NCBI RefSeq assembly: GCF_003264115.1
Contig: NZ_CP021912.1
Location: forward strand, 908,501 to 972,500
From: Erythrobacter sp. KY5
Lineage (GTDB): Bacteria > Pseudomonadota > Alphaproteobacteria > Sphingomonadales > Sphingomonadaceae
Length of the DNA: 64,000 nt
Direction of reading: 5' to 3'
Shown one piece after another: positions 45,442 to 53,667 of this stretch. Below the pieces are notes generated by a model. The model had not been told where the DNA came from. It searched no databases and saw only the letters and a program-made list of their open reading frames with translations. Numbering within the stretch: the first letter of the stretch is position 1; the number at the start of each line of letters is the position of its first letter. A program made the position numbers and the translations under genes.

Positions 45442-46029
45442 TCAGGGATATTCGACGGTAATCGGCACCCGTCCGCGCAAATTACCGCTGGCGTCGGTCT
45501 CGGCCTCGATCACGAGAGTGCCGGAAAAACGGAACTCCAGTTGCCCGTCGGAATCGAGCCTTGGAAAGCCATCGAGGTCGGTGACGAATTCGCGCACGCG
45601 CGCGGTTCCGCCGGTGGGATCGCGCATTCCGATCTCGCTCGGCAGGCTGATGACGACCTCTTCGAACGGCGCGCCCTGGATCATCGCGCGGCCCGTGATC
45701 GGCATCCCGCCAAGATCATCGACATCGCCGATAACGGTCTTGCGACCGCTTTCAAGATCGAGCAGCACCCGCGCTTCGCCGCTGCCCAACAGGACGACGC
45801 GGCCAAAGTCGATATCGCTTTCGATGGTGATGCTGATCCGCTGGCAGTTGCGGTTCCGATTGCCGTTTCCGTTACCCGGAGGCGGGCGTTGGTTGCCATT
45901 GCCGCGGCAACCGGGGGGCAGGTCGCAATTGGGGCAATTACCCTGCGCGCGCACGGGTGCATCCGCTCCGATGAGCGCCGGGACGGCAAGGCTGGCCGCT
46001 GCGAGGGTCAAGGCGAAGGCCCTAAACAT
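45442..46029 (-). CDS. DUF4402 domain secreted protein
   Basis: 195 residues. A signal peptide (cleavage near VRAQG, residue 29) precedes a Cys- and Asn-Gly-rich segment (NCPNCDLPPGCRGNGN). The DUF4402 fold at 65-195 has IDFGRVVLLGSGEARVLLDL, MIQGAPFEEVVISLP and the terminal GRVPITVEYP. Such proteins are pilin-like or spore-coat-U-like beta-sandwich subunits of the surface. No chaperone or usher is nearby. Confidence 0.8.
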   Translation of the reverse strand: MFRAFALTLAAASLAVPALIGADAPVRAQGNCPNCDLPPGCRGNGNQRPPPGNGNGNRNRNCQRISITIESDIDFGRVVLLGSGEARVLLDLESGRKTVIGDVDDLGGMPITGRAMIQGAPFEEVVISLPSEIGMRDPTGGTARVREFVTDLDGFPRLDSDGQLEFRFSGTLVIEAETDASGNLRGRVPITVEYP

Positions 46030-46133
46030 GACCGCAATTTAACCGAGCAGAGTTAACGAAAGCCTACGCGAATGCGCCTATCCCGGCGGCGGAAAAGCTT
46101 AACGCTTATACAGAGGCTTAGCCGAGAGGGGGC

Positions 46134-46856
46134 TTAGCCGAAAGCGGCGTAAAGGCTGCGCCCGTTTTGTTTGAGCCAGCGATCGGCTTCGCTGATCTCG
46201 CCCTCGTAAATGTCGCCCAGCAGCGCGTGAAAAGCCGGGCTGTGGTCGAAGTGGACCAGATGCGCGACTTCGTGGGCGACGACGGAGCGGCGCACGAAAT
46301 CGGGCGCCTGAACCAGCCGCCAATTGATGCGGATGCGCGACTTGTCCGAACAGCTGCCCCAGCGTTTCTGCGCGCGCGAAAGGGCGGTGGGAACAGGCGA
46401 AAGCGCGGCGGCGGCGGTATAGTCGCGCATATCGGCTTCGAACAGCGCCAGCGCCTCACGCTCAAGCCAGCGCCGCAGCCTGCCTTCAAGGCCGGCTTTC
46501 GGACCGCCCAGCCGCACCGAATTGCCGCAAAGCGCAGGGCGGCGCGCTGCCGTCTCTTCCCAGGCGATTGCCTTGGGTTCTCCGCGATAAAGCAACGACC
46601 CGCCGGGGCCGGGAACTTCGCGCCGTGGCACCCGGGCGTGCTGTTCGACAAGCCAGTCGCGCCGGGTGTGCGCAAAGGCAATCGCCTCCGCCGAACGCGC
46701 CCAGCTTGGCAAGGTGATGCGAACCTCGCTCCCATCGGGCGCAAGCCGCAGCGTCAGGCGTTTGGCAGTCGCGTGGCGGCGCAGGATGATCGGAACAGTC
46801 TCACCGCCAAGCTCGATCTCTGGGTCGATCGGAGCGCGTTTGAGCCAGTCGATCAC
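46134..46856 (-). CDS. YgjP-type zinc metallopeptidase
   Basis: 240 residues. The HEXXH motif is in VVAHEVAHLVHFDHS near residue 193-207. RAQKRWGSCSDKSRIRINWR near 163-182 is the conserved WGSC region of the YgjP/DUF45 family. The N-terminal region (PIILRRHATAKRLTLRLA) fits it as well. Its substrate is unknown. It starts 1 nt before the end of the YcgN-like gene on the same strand. Confidence 0.9.
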   Translation of the reverse strand: MIDWLKRAPIDPEIELGGETVPIILRRHATAKRLTLRLAPDGSEVRITLPSWARSAEAIAFAHTRRDWLVEQHARVPRREVPGPGGSLLYRGEPKAIAWEETAARRPALCGNSVRLGGPKAGLEGRLRRWLEREALALFEADMRDYTAAAALSPVPTALSRAQKRWGSCSDKSRIRINWRLVQAPDFVRRSVVAHEVAHLVHFDHSPAFHALLGDIYEGEISEADRWLKQNGRSLYAAFG

Positions 46857-47348
46857 TCAATCCTCCTGCGTTGCGGCGAAGCCCACCGTCACCGTCTGCT
46901 TGGGCGGGCCCCATTCGACGATATGGTGTTCGAGAGGCCCTGCATCATCCTCGCTGATGACGCGTCCCGCAACCGATACGCCCGCGCGAACAACAGCCTC
47001 GCGGTCGCCGCTGATGAGGTAGTGCCAGTCGGGCAATTTGCGTCCAGCCGCGCGGCGGCGATAGGCGCAGGTCGTGGGAAGCCACGGCACGTCCTCGACG
47101 ATGGAGAGCGTCAGGCGGAGGCAATCGGGTACGAAGGCCTTGCGGTTGCGATAATCGCTGCATTGCGCGGTGCTGCAATCGAGCAGCTTGCAGGCGACGT
47201 TGGTGTCCTCGATCTCGCCGGTGTCGGCGTCCTCGATCTTGTGCAGGCAGCAGCGCCCGCACCCATCGCACAAGGCTTCCCACTCGGCGCGCGTGAGCTG
47301 ATCGAGCGGCAGCTCCCAGAATGTGTCACGCAAAGTGGGCCCGCTCAT
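46857..47348 (-). CDS. YcgN-like cysteine-cluster protein
   Basis: 163 residues from ATG 47348; a further upstream ATG at 47426 lies within the SCO gene. CDGCGRCCLHKIED near 26-39 and CKLLDCSTAQCSDY near 53-66 are the typical cysteine clusters, followed by PDCLRL and CAYRR. It belongs to the UPF0260/YcgN family of metal-binding proteins, whose role is not settled. The ATG lies 1 nt after the stop of the SCO gene. Confidence 0.88.
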   Translation of the reverse strand: MSGPTLRDTFWELPLDQLTRAEWEALCDGCGRCCLHKIEDADTGEIEDTNVACKLLDCSTAQCSDYRNRKAFVPDCLRLTLSIVEDVPWLPTTCAYRRRAAGRKLPDWHYLISGDREAVVRAGVSVAGRVISEDDAGPLEHHIVEWGPPKQTVTVGFAATQED

Positions 47349-47349
47349 C

Positions 47350-47967
47350 TCAGGTGACCCATTTGCCGAGCTCTTCGGCAACCGCATCCGCGCCAAGATC
47401 GGCGGGAAGCAGCGCCAGCGGCTCACCCTGCGGGCCGAACAAAAGCACGGTGCGCGAGTGGTCCATCAGGTATGTGTCGGGCGAGGGGCTGTCGAGCTTG
47501 GTGTAATAGACGCCGAAAGTCTTCGCCGCGTCTGCGATCTGTTCAGGCGATCCGGTGAGGCCGATCAAGCGCTCGGAAAAGGCGTTGGTGAACTCCTCGA
47601 CCACTTCGGGCGTGTCGCGGTCTGGGTCGATCGAGATAAAGATCGGCTGTACCTGCTCGCCCAGCTCAGGGTTTTCGTCGGTGAACTGGTTGAGGCCCTG
47701 CACGGTGCGCTGGACGTCTGTCGGGCAGATGTCGGGGCAATAGGCGTAACCAAAATAGACGATGCGATAACGCCCATTGAAATCGGCCCACTTGACCGCC
47801 TCTCCGCTGGTGTTTTGAAGGTCGAACTCGCCACCGATGGTCGCGCCGTAAAGCGGCGGTTCGACCGGCACGGCAGGCTCATTACCACAAGCCGACAGCA
47901 TCAATGCGAGCGGCGCAAAGAACGATGCGGCGAGAGTGAAACGGGAGGACTTTGCTAGGGTGTTCAT
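47350..47967 (-). CDS. SCO1/SenC family protein
   Basis: 205 residues. A lipoprotein signal (LMLSACG, Cys27) is followed by a thioredoxin fold. The copper-binding CPDICPTD (CXXXC) lies near residue 77, and the distal His is in YLMDHSRTVLLF near 165. SCO proteins deliver copper to cytochrome c oxidase in the periplasm. Its neighbours are the YcgN-like and YgjP-like genes; the divergent gene at 48078 is an ankyrin protein. Confidence 0.9.
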   Translation of the reverse strand: MNTLAKSSRFTLAASFFAPLALMLSACGNEPAVPVEPPLYGATIGGEFDLQNTSGEAVKWADFNGRYRIVYFGYAYCPDICPTDVQRTVQGLNQFTDENPELGEQVQPIFISIDPDRDTPEVVEEFTNAFSERLIGLTGSPEQIADAAKTFGVYYTKLDSPSPDTYLMDHSRTVLLFGPQGEPLALLPADLGADAVAEELGKWVT

Positions 47968-48077
47968 GGTCTGCTAATTGCCTCAGGGCGATGGGCTTTA
48001 TGTGCCCGGGAGTTGGGGAACCTCTTGCGGTCTCTCACTGGCATAATATCTGACAGGTAACGCGAAAGGTTCAAAGC

Positions 48078-48722
48078 GTGGGGTTCATGGTTTTGCGCAA
48101 ATTAGGTCTTAAGGCAGGAATTGCCAGTGCGCTTGGTGCAAGCCTGCTTGCTCTTGTCGCCGTGCAGCCGGCTGCTGCGCAGTTGTATTCCGAAGGGTAC
48201 CAGTTCCTCGAAGCGGTCAAGGAGCGCGATGGCGACACCGCGACGGACATGCTCAACGAACCTGGCACGCAGGTGGTCAACACCCGCGATATCACGACCG
48301 GCGATACCGGCCTTCATGTCGTCGTGGCGCGCCGCGATACCTTGTGGGTGAAGTTCCTTCTTCAACGCGGCGCGAACCCGAACATTCGCAACAATGAAGG
48401 GCTGACCCCGCTTCAAATGGCGACCCGCCTCGGCTTTATCGAAGGCGCTGAAGAGCTTTTGAAGAAAGGCGCATCGGTCAACGTCGCCGACAGTCAGGGC
48501 GAAACCCCGCTTATCGCTGCCGTACATCAGCGCGATGTCGGGATGGTCCGCCGTCTGCTGGCGGAAGGCGCAGACCCTGATCGCAACGACAATTCAGGCC
48601 GCTCCGCGCGCGACTATCTCGCCTTGATGACCGGCAACACGCTGTTGCAACGCGAATTTGACGCAGCCGACGAAGCGCGTGCCAAAAAGCCGCAAACTGA
48701 ACAATACGGACCCTCTTTCTGA
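48078..48722 (+). CDS. Secreted ankyrin-repeat protein
   Basis: 214 residues from GTG 48078, with AAAGG 8 nt upstream; ATG 48087 is an alternative. Signal peptide, cleavage near AAAQ (residue 36). Three ankyrin repeats: TGLHVVVARRDTLWVKFLLQ, GLTPLQMATRLGFIEGAEEL and GETPLIAAVHQRDVGMVRRL. The final helix lies at SGRSARDYLALM. It probably mediates protein contacts in the periplasm. It precedes coq9 by 2 nt. Confidence 0.86.
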   Translation: MGFMVLRKLGLKAGIASALGASLLALVAVQPAAAQLYSEGYQFLEAVKERDGDTATDMLNEPGTQVVNTRDITTGDTGLHVVVARRDTLWVKFLLQRGANPNIRNNEGLTPLQMATRLGFIEGAEELLKKGASVNVADSQGETPLIAAVHQRDVGMVRRLLAEGADPDRNDNSGRSARDYLALMTGNTLLQREFDAADEARAKKPQTEQYGPSF

Positions 48723-48724
48723 TC

Positions 48725-49405
48725 ATGCCCGAAACCACCCCCGACTTTGCCGACATGACCCTTGACGAGCTGCGCATTGCGCTTGCTCCCGACATCGCCG
48801 CATCCGCGATTTTCGACGGATGGAACGAGACGGCTCTTGTGGCGGCGGCGGAGATGGCCGGGGCGGACGTCGATATCGCAAAGCTCGCCTTTCCGAGCGG
48901 CTCTTCGCAAGCGATGGACATGATCGAGGCGTGGATCACGTCGGTCGATCTTGCGATGGAAGAGGCATGGCCCGAGGAACGGCTTGCACCGCTCAAGATC
49001 CGCGAACGCATTCGCACGCTGGTTGGCTTCCGCCTCGAAGCGGTCGAGCATATCGACGAGGCCGTGCGCCGCGCGATGGCGATCATGGCAATGCCGCAAA
49101 ACGCGCCGCGCTCGCTCCAGCTGGGGTGGCGTTCGGCGGATGCGATGTGGCGGCTCGCCGGGGACACCGCGACCGATTACAACCACTATACCAAACGCGC
49201 GATCCTCGCCGGGATCTACTCCGCAACGCTTGCCGTGTTCGTCAATGACGACAGCGAGGGCAAGGAGAAGACCTACGAATTTCTCGACCGCCGGATCGAC
49301 GGCGTCATGAAATTCGAGAAAGCCAAGGCGCAGTTCCTCAATCGCGATATCGAACTGCCCAGCCTGACGCGCTTCCTTGGCCGGCTGCGTTACCCAAGCC
49401 GGTAA
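48725..49405 (+). CDS. coq9: COQ9-family ubiquinone biosynthesis protein
   Basis: 226 residues. The COQ9 domain fills residues 60-200: the RIRTLVGFRLEAVEHIDEAV helix, MAMPQNAPRSLQLGWRSADAM and WRLAGDTATDYNHYTKRAIL. LDRRIDGVMKFEKAK follows. COQ9 binds lipid and presents quinone intermediates to hydroxylases. It starts 2 nt after the ankyrin gene. Confidence 0.9.
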   Translation: MPETTPDFADMTLDELRIALAPDIAASAIFDGWNETALVAAAEMAGADVDIAKLAFPSGSSQAMDMIEAWITSVDLAMEEAWPEERLAPLKIRERIRTLVGFRLEAVEHIDEAVRRAMAIMAMPQNAPRSLQLGWRSADAMWRLAGDTATDYNHYTKRAILAGIYSATLAVFVNDDSEGKEKTYEFLDRRIDGVMKFEKAKAQFLNRDIELPSLTRFLGRLRYPSR

Positions 49406-49561
49406 CTGCTCTCAATCTGAAGTGCTCCGATTTCGAAGTCGCCCTATTTCGAAGTGGAAAGAGCGCGCGCTTGGGTCGCGAACTTCGTTCCGCTGTCCTA
49501 TTACCTTTCGGAGAATCGCGGCCCGGTTGCCGCAGTCGAATTATACGGGAAGGAACGATAA

Positions 49562-50122
49562 ATGGCGGGTTCGCTCAACAAGGTCATGCTGATCGGAAAT
49601 CTGGGTGCTGATCCCGAGGTCCGGACCTTCCAGAATGGCGGCAAGGTCTGCAATCTGCGCGTCGCTACGACCGAGACGTGGAAGGACCGCAATTCCGGGG
49701 AGCGGCAGGAACGCACCGAATGGCACACTGTCGCGATCTTCAACGAAGGGCTTGCCGGGGTGGCCGAACGGTTCCTGAAAAAGGGCAGCAAGGTTTACCT
49801 CGAAGGCCAGCTGCAAACGCGCAAGTGGCAGGATCAGAGCGGCAATGACCGGTATTCGACCGAAGTCGTGCTGCGCGGACCGAATTCGGTGATGACCATG
49901 CTCGACAGCGCTGGCGGCGGCGGCGGCGGCGGTGGTCGCTCGGGCGGCGGCTATGGCGGAGGCGGCGGCGGTGCCGGTTACGGCGATCGCGGCGGCCAGG
50001 GCGGCGGAGGCTGGAACCAGGGCGGCGGCGGCTCGGACGGCGGAAACGGCGGTTCTGGCGGTGGTTCTGGTGGCGGCTCAGGCGGCGGCTATGACGACCT
50101 TGACGACGATATTCCGTTCTAA
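49562..50122 (+). CDS. ssb: Single-stranded DNA-binding protein
   Basis: 186 residues. The OB fold ([57 protein letters not shown]) covers 1-110. A long glycine-rich linker and the acidic tip DDLDDDIPF, which contacts partner proteins, follow. A GGAAGGA ribosome site precedes the ATG. In the 156-nt upstream gap a 10-nt unit ATTTCGAAGT is found twice at 16-nt spacing. Confidence 0.96.
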   Translation: MAGSLNKVMLIGNLGADPEVRTFQNGGKVCNLRVATTETWKDRNSGERQERTEWHTVAIFNEGLAGVAERFLKKGSKVYLEGQLQTRKWQDQSGNDRYSTEVVLRGPNSVMTMLDSAGGGGGGGGRSGGGYGGGGGGAGYGDRGGQGGGGWNQGGGGSDGGNGGSGGGSGGGSGGGYDDLDDDIPF

Positions 50123-50145
50123 GTCGCACATAACATATCTGTAGC

Positions 50146-50186
50146 AAGAGGCCGGGCCGCGTGATGCTGCCCGGCCTTCTTGTTTT
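50146..50186. terminator. Terminator between ssb and the TonB_C gene
   Basis: Stem AAGAGGCCGGGC / GCCCGGCCTTCTT with a loop of about 11 bases and a T-run GTTTTT. It lies between convergent genes, 23 nt after ssb. Confidence 0.85.
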
Positions 50187-51073
50187 TAGCGCTGCGCCAT
50201 CTGGTAGATGATCGACGTCGCGTAATAGGAGCGGAACGGCTGGCCGCTTGCATCCATTGCGGGCCGGAACTGCGCTTCCTGCATCTCGTCGCAAGCGGGC
50301 GAATCGAGTTTTTCGGTCGTGGTTGCCGCATCGATCTGGCAACGCTCCACGCGTCCGTCTTCGCCCACGATCACCCGCATCCGCAGGATCGCCTGCTCGC
50401 CGCGCATCAGCGCACTGGTCGGGTATTTGTTCGCGATGCGGCCCGCGACGCGTTCCTCGTTCAGCCATTCGGGCATGCTTGACGCGGCAAGATGCTGTTC
50501 GACGTCGAGGCCCCATTCGCGGATCATGTCCTGTGTGCAGGAATTGAGCACCTTGAAGGCATCACCCAGCGGGCCGGTCTCAAAGCGCACTTCGCGCCCG
50601 CGCTGGCGTACCGAAACGAATTCCACCTTGTCGCCAAGATCCGCATCGAGCCGCGCCAACCCCGTGATTTCCTGCTCGAATGGCGCGGTGCCGTTCTCGA
50701 CATGCACGTTCGAGTAGATAACCGCATTGCCGATCGAATCGAGCTCTCCGGTGAATGGCTCGGTCCGGAGGTCTTCCTGTCCCTCGTAGAATTTGAGCGA
50801 GGTGCGCCCGCGGCTGCGAAAACGCTTGAGCGCAGGCCCTGCGACCGTCAGTCCGGCGTAAGCATTGGGGTAATGCTGCTCGAAGAAAAGATAATGGCGA
50901 TCCTCTTCCGGGCCGAACATCGCGGCGAGCCGACATTTGTCAGGCGCATAATCGACGTTCCATTGCGAGGAGCGTTCGAGCGAGATGGGCTCATCGGCTG
51001 CGAGCGCGGGCATGGAGATGGCGGCGCACACGCTCGCAAGCGCGGCGATCCGGATGGTACGGAAACTGGACAT
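50186..51073 (-). CDS. Secreted protein with TonB C-terminal-like domain
   Basis: 295 residues. The signal peptide is cleaved near PALAA (residue 25). Residues 205-290 match the TonB C-terminal fold (ALMRGEQAILRMRVIVGEDG, VERCQIDAATT, EMQEAQFRPAMDASGQPF, TSIIYQ). Residues 30-200 look like a beta-rich domain without known match. There is no N-terminal membrane anchor or Pro-rich rod, so it is not a classical TonB. Confidence 0.75.
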   Translation of the reverse strand: MSSFRTIRIAALASVCAAISMPALAADEPISLERSSQWNVDYAPDKCRLAAMFGPEEDRHYLFFEQHYPNAYAGLTVAGPALKRFRSRGRTSLKFYEGQEDLRTEPFTGELDSIGNAVIYSNVHVENGTAPFEQEITGLARLDADLGDKVEFVSVRQRGREVRFETGPLGDAFKVLNSCTQDMIREWGLDVEQHLAASSMPEWLNEERVAGRIANKYPTSALMRGEQAILRMRVIVGEDGRVERCQIDAATTTEKLDSPACDEMQEAQFRPAMDASGQPFRSYYATSIIYQMAQR

Positions 51074-51151
51074 GAAGGTAGCCCCCTCGGCTTTTTCTGC
51101 GACGAGTGCAGATTGCCGATTCTAATCAAGGGGATCAAGCACCTATGCGCT

Positions 51152-51697
51152 TCAATCCTTTTTGAGCGCGGCGAGCGCTGCGGCAAGCGGGCCGTCCTGT
51201 TCGCCTTCCGCCACGATCCCGGCCTTCCTTCGAATATCGTCTGCAGCAGGCCCTTCGGCATAGGGATCGATTGCAAGGCCAAGCGTTTGCGCGACCGCTT
51301 CGCCAAGGTCGAAAGCGTCGCCGGAATAGTCGATCTCGTCGCAATCGTCGGCTTTGAGTTCGATCTCGATCTCGCCATCCTCATCATGCGCCGGGTCAGG
51401 CGCGCCTTCCTCGACGAAGCGCAGGTCGACCGGTTCATCGATCGTGGCCGGAAAGTCCTCTCCCGAAATGGCGCAGGTCTGGCGGATTGCGGCGTGCAAC
51501 CGTCCGGTTGCGCGAATGGCGCCGGGCCGTTGCTCCAGCGATACTTTGGCGGACAGGGTATCGATGCCGGGCAGGCCGAAACGCGTTGCAAGTGCAGCGC
51601 GCTCGCCAGCGTCTGCCTCAATCACGATCGGTTCGGCGGGAAGGGCTTTGACCTTCACGAGCCGCGAGAGTTCAGGCGTGGCTGTACCCGTTACCAT
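51152..51697 (-). CDS. DUF177 (YceD) family protein
   Basis: 181 residues. The C-A-I-S-G-E segment (HAAIRQTCAISGEDFPATID near 88) and VDLRFVEE, then DEIDYSGDAFDLGEAVAQTLGLAIDPY, are DUF177 signatures. Family members are linked to 23S rRNA accumulation. The usual rpmF neighbour is absent here. It overlaps the chaperone gene by 7 nt. Confidence 0.86.
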   Translation of the reverse strand: MVTGTATPELSRLVKVKALPAEPIVIEADAGERAALATRFGLPGIDTLSAKVSLEQRPGAIRATGRLHAAIRQTCAISGEDFPATIDEPVDLRFVEEGAPDPAHDEDGEIEIELKADDCDEIDYSGDAFDLGEAVAQTLGLAIDPYAEGPAADDIRRKAGIVAEGEQDGPLAAALAALKKD

Positions 51698-52218
51698 ATG
51701 CCGGTTGCCTTCAGGATGGTCTTGTCGTCGAAAGTCGCAAGCCGTGCGGAAAGCGCGAGCATCTTGTCGGCGACTTTCTCAGCGCTCGCCTTCTCGTCCG
51801 CCCCTTCGCGGAAGGTCACGTTGCGCGATACGGCGGCGACCAGCTTTTTGCGGTCCTTTTCGGTCAGCGCGCTGCGGTAAGCGCCGAGACGTCCGCCAAG
51901 CACGCTCATCAGCTTGCCGATCCGTTTGCCCACGACGACATCGTTCACGCCGAATTCGCGCAGCTGGCCGTCCATGTCCTCGACGAACAATTCGGCCAGA
52001 AGCGCGCTCTCGCTGCGCATTTCGCTCGCCTCGACACGGACCATGACGACGCAAAGGATCGCCGTGATGAGATCGAAGCGCCCGCCGACCGTGTCGGCAA
52101 CGTCGCAATCGGCGTAATAGGAAGGCTCGCGCGCCAGTTCGACGACGCGGTGCCAAAGGGGGCGCACGGTTTCGCGCGGGTCAGGGCCGGTGCCCAGCAG
52201 TTTTGAGAGAAAAGACAT
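51691..52218 (-). CDS. Ubiquinol-cytochrome c chaperone (CBP3 family)
   Basis: 175 residues from ATG 52218, with GAGG 5 nt upstream; ATG 52221 and 52272 are alternatives. Family pattern: FDLITAILCVVMVRVE near 49, LFVEDMDGQLREFGVNDVVVGKRIGKLM near 78-105, and RNVTFREG. It helps assembly of the cytochrome bc1 complex. It is divergent from bamE across about 250 nt. Confidence 0.86.
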   Translation of the reverse strand: MSFLSKLLGTGPDPRETVRPLWHRVVELAREPSYYADCDVADTVGGRFDLITAILCVVMVRVEASEMRSESALLAELFVEDMDGQLREFGVNDVVVGKRIGKLMSVLGGRLGAYRSALTEKDRKKLVAAVSRNVTFREGADEKASAEKVADKMLALSARLATFDDKTILKATGIW

Positions 52219-52465
52219 CATATCCTCATTACGAAACGCTCGCCCGATGGGTTTCGCACCAGTCCCGCGCATTCAGCGGCAATTCACCCGCCTCTTGTCA
52301 GCGCACGATTTGCACTGATGCCAGCGCGCAGACATGCATGTCTGTGTGCTTGCTGGCCCAGAGCGTTGCAACGCTTCGCGACAGGCCGTAAGGCGTTGCC
52401 ACGAGATATAGGTCGCGCTGCGTGCGCGGCAAGAGACGGTTAGAAGACGGGATTTAACGACAACG

Positions 52466-52951
52466 ATGTTGAAAGCACCTTCGGCAAATGGCCGCATGTT
52501 CAAGATTGCAGCGCTCGGCTGCGCGGTGCTGGCTCTGGGTGCGTGTTCCTCGATCCGCGAATCGCGGGGATTCGTGAACGATGCGGTGCTCGTAAACGCC
52601 GTCCAGCCGGGCATTGACAACCGGCGCTCGGTCGAAGGTATGCTTGGCCGTCCGACCTTCGAAAGCCAGTATGGCGAGAACACCTGGTACTACATTTCCA
52701 GCATCACCGGCCGCCGTCCCTTCGTGCGCCCGCGCATCCGCGATCATTCCGTCATGGCGATCCAGTTCGATGATGAAGGCAATGTCGCAACCATCGAACG
52801 CAGCGGTATTGACGAGGTTGTCTACCTTCAGCCCGATGGCGACAAGACCCCGACGCTTGGCCGGGAGCGTGGCTTCCTCGAAGACCTGTTCGGAAATATC
52901 GGCCAGGTTGGCGGTGCAGGCGTACCGGGCGGTGGTCCGGGCGGGCCGTAA
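52466..52951 (+). CDS. bamE: Outer membrane protein assembly factor BamE
   Basis: 161 residues. A lipoprotein signal with LGACSS gives Cys27 as the lipid site; an ATG at 52496 would shorten the front. The SmpA/OmlA fold is seen in NAVQPGIDNRRSVEGMLGRP, NTWYYISSITGRRPF and VMAIQFDDEGNVATIE. The tail is Gly- and Pro-rich. It belongs to the BAM complex that inserts outer-membrane barrels. hslV follows 36 nt later on the same strand. Confidence 0.92.
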   Translation: MLKAPSANGRMFKIAALGCAVLALGACSSIRESRGFVNDAVLVNAVQPGIDNRRSVEGMLGRPTFESQYGENTWYYISSITGRRPFVRPRIRDHSVMAIQFDDEGNVATIERSGIDEVVYLQPDGDKTPTLGRERGFLEDLFGNIGQVGGAGVPGGGPGGP

Positions 52952-52987
52952 CTTGACCCTGTTCGCTCAGCGCCCATATCAACCGCG

Positions 52988-53560
52988 ATGAGCGATACAA
53001 ACGGCGACCACGGCCTTATTCAGTGGCACGGAACCACCATCATCGGCGTCAAGCGCGGCGGCAAAACCGTCGTCGCGGGCGATGGACAGGTCTCGATGGG
53101 CAACACCGTGATGAAGCCAAATGCGCGCAAGGTCCGCCGCATTGGTGAAGGCGATAAGGTCGTTGCAGGGTTCGCAGGCGCTACCGCCGATGCGTTCACC
53201 CTGTTCGAGCGGCTCGAGAAGAAGCTGGAGCAGTATTCCGGCCAGCTGATGCGCGCCGCGGTCGAACTCGCCAAGGACTGGCGCACCGACAAATATCTGC
53301 GCAATCTCGAAGCTTTGATGATCGTCGCGGACGAAGAAAGCCTGCTGGTTCTGACCGGCAATGGCGACGTGCTTGAACCTGAAGCCAAAGACGGCGCAAT
53401 CATTGCGGCAATCGGATCGGGCGGGAATTTCGCGCTCGCCGCCGCGCGTGCGCTCTCCGATTACGAGGACGACGCCGAACAGATCGCGCGCAAGGCGATG
53501 GCCGTGGCCGCCGATATCTGCGTTTTCACCAACGGTAATCTGACGGTGGAAACGGTTTAA
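52988..53560 (+). CDS. hslV: ATP-dependent protease subunit HslV
   Basis: 190 residues. The catalytic Thr is in [10 protein letters not shown] after removal of a short front. [20 protein letters not shown] and [17 protein letters not shown] are typical, and [14 protein letters not shown] near 140 is the other active-site part. It forms the dodecameric peptidase driven by HslU. An oxidase-like gene separates it from hslU here. Confidence 0.96.
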   Translation: MSDTNGDHGLIQWHGTTIIGVKRGGKTVVAGDGQVSMGNTVMKPNARKVRRIGEGDKVVAGFAGATADAFTLFERLEKKLEQYSGQLMRAAVELAKDWRTDKYLRNLEALMIVADEESLLVLTGNGDVLEPEAKDGAIIAAIGSGGNFALAAARALSDYEDDAEQIARKAMAVAADICVFTNGNLTVETV

Positions 53561-53667
53561 CGAAGCCTGCTTGGGGCCAGTCCCGATTGCTGCCAGCACC
53601 CTGACACGTTTGAATTGCGAGCAGGGGCGGCGTTATTCTTCACCAGAGATTTGATCGTCGACGCCTT

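Noticed and set aside
49470..49490. GAAC-TTC-GTTC upstream of ssb as a LexA site
   Set aside because: The centre has 3 bases; known alphaproteobacterial sites are GTTC-N7-GTTC and the Gram-positive type needs 4, so it is more likely chance.
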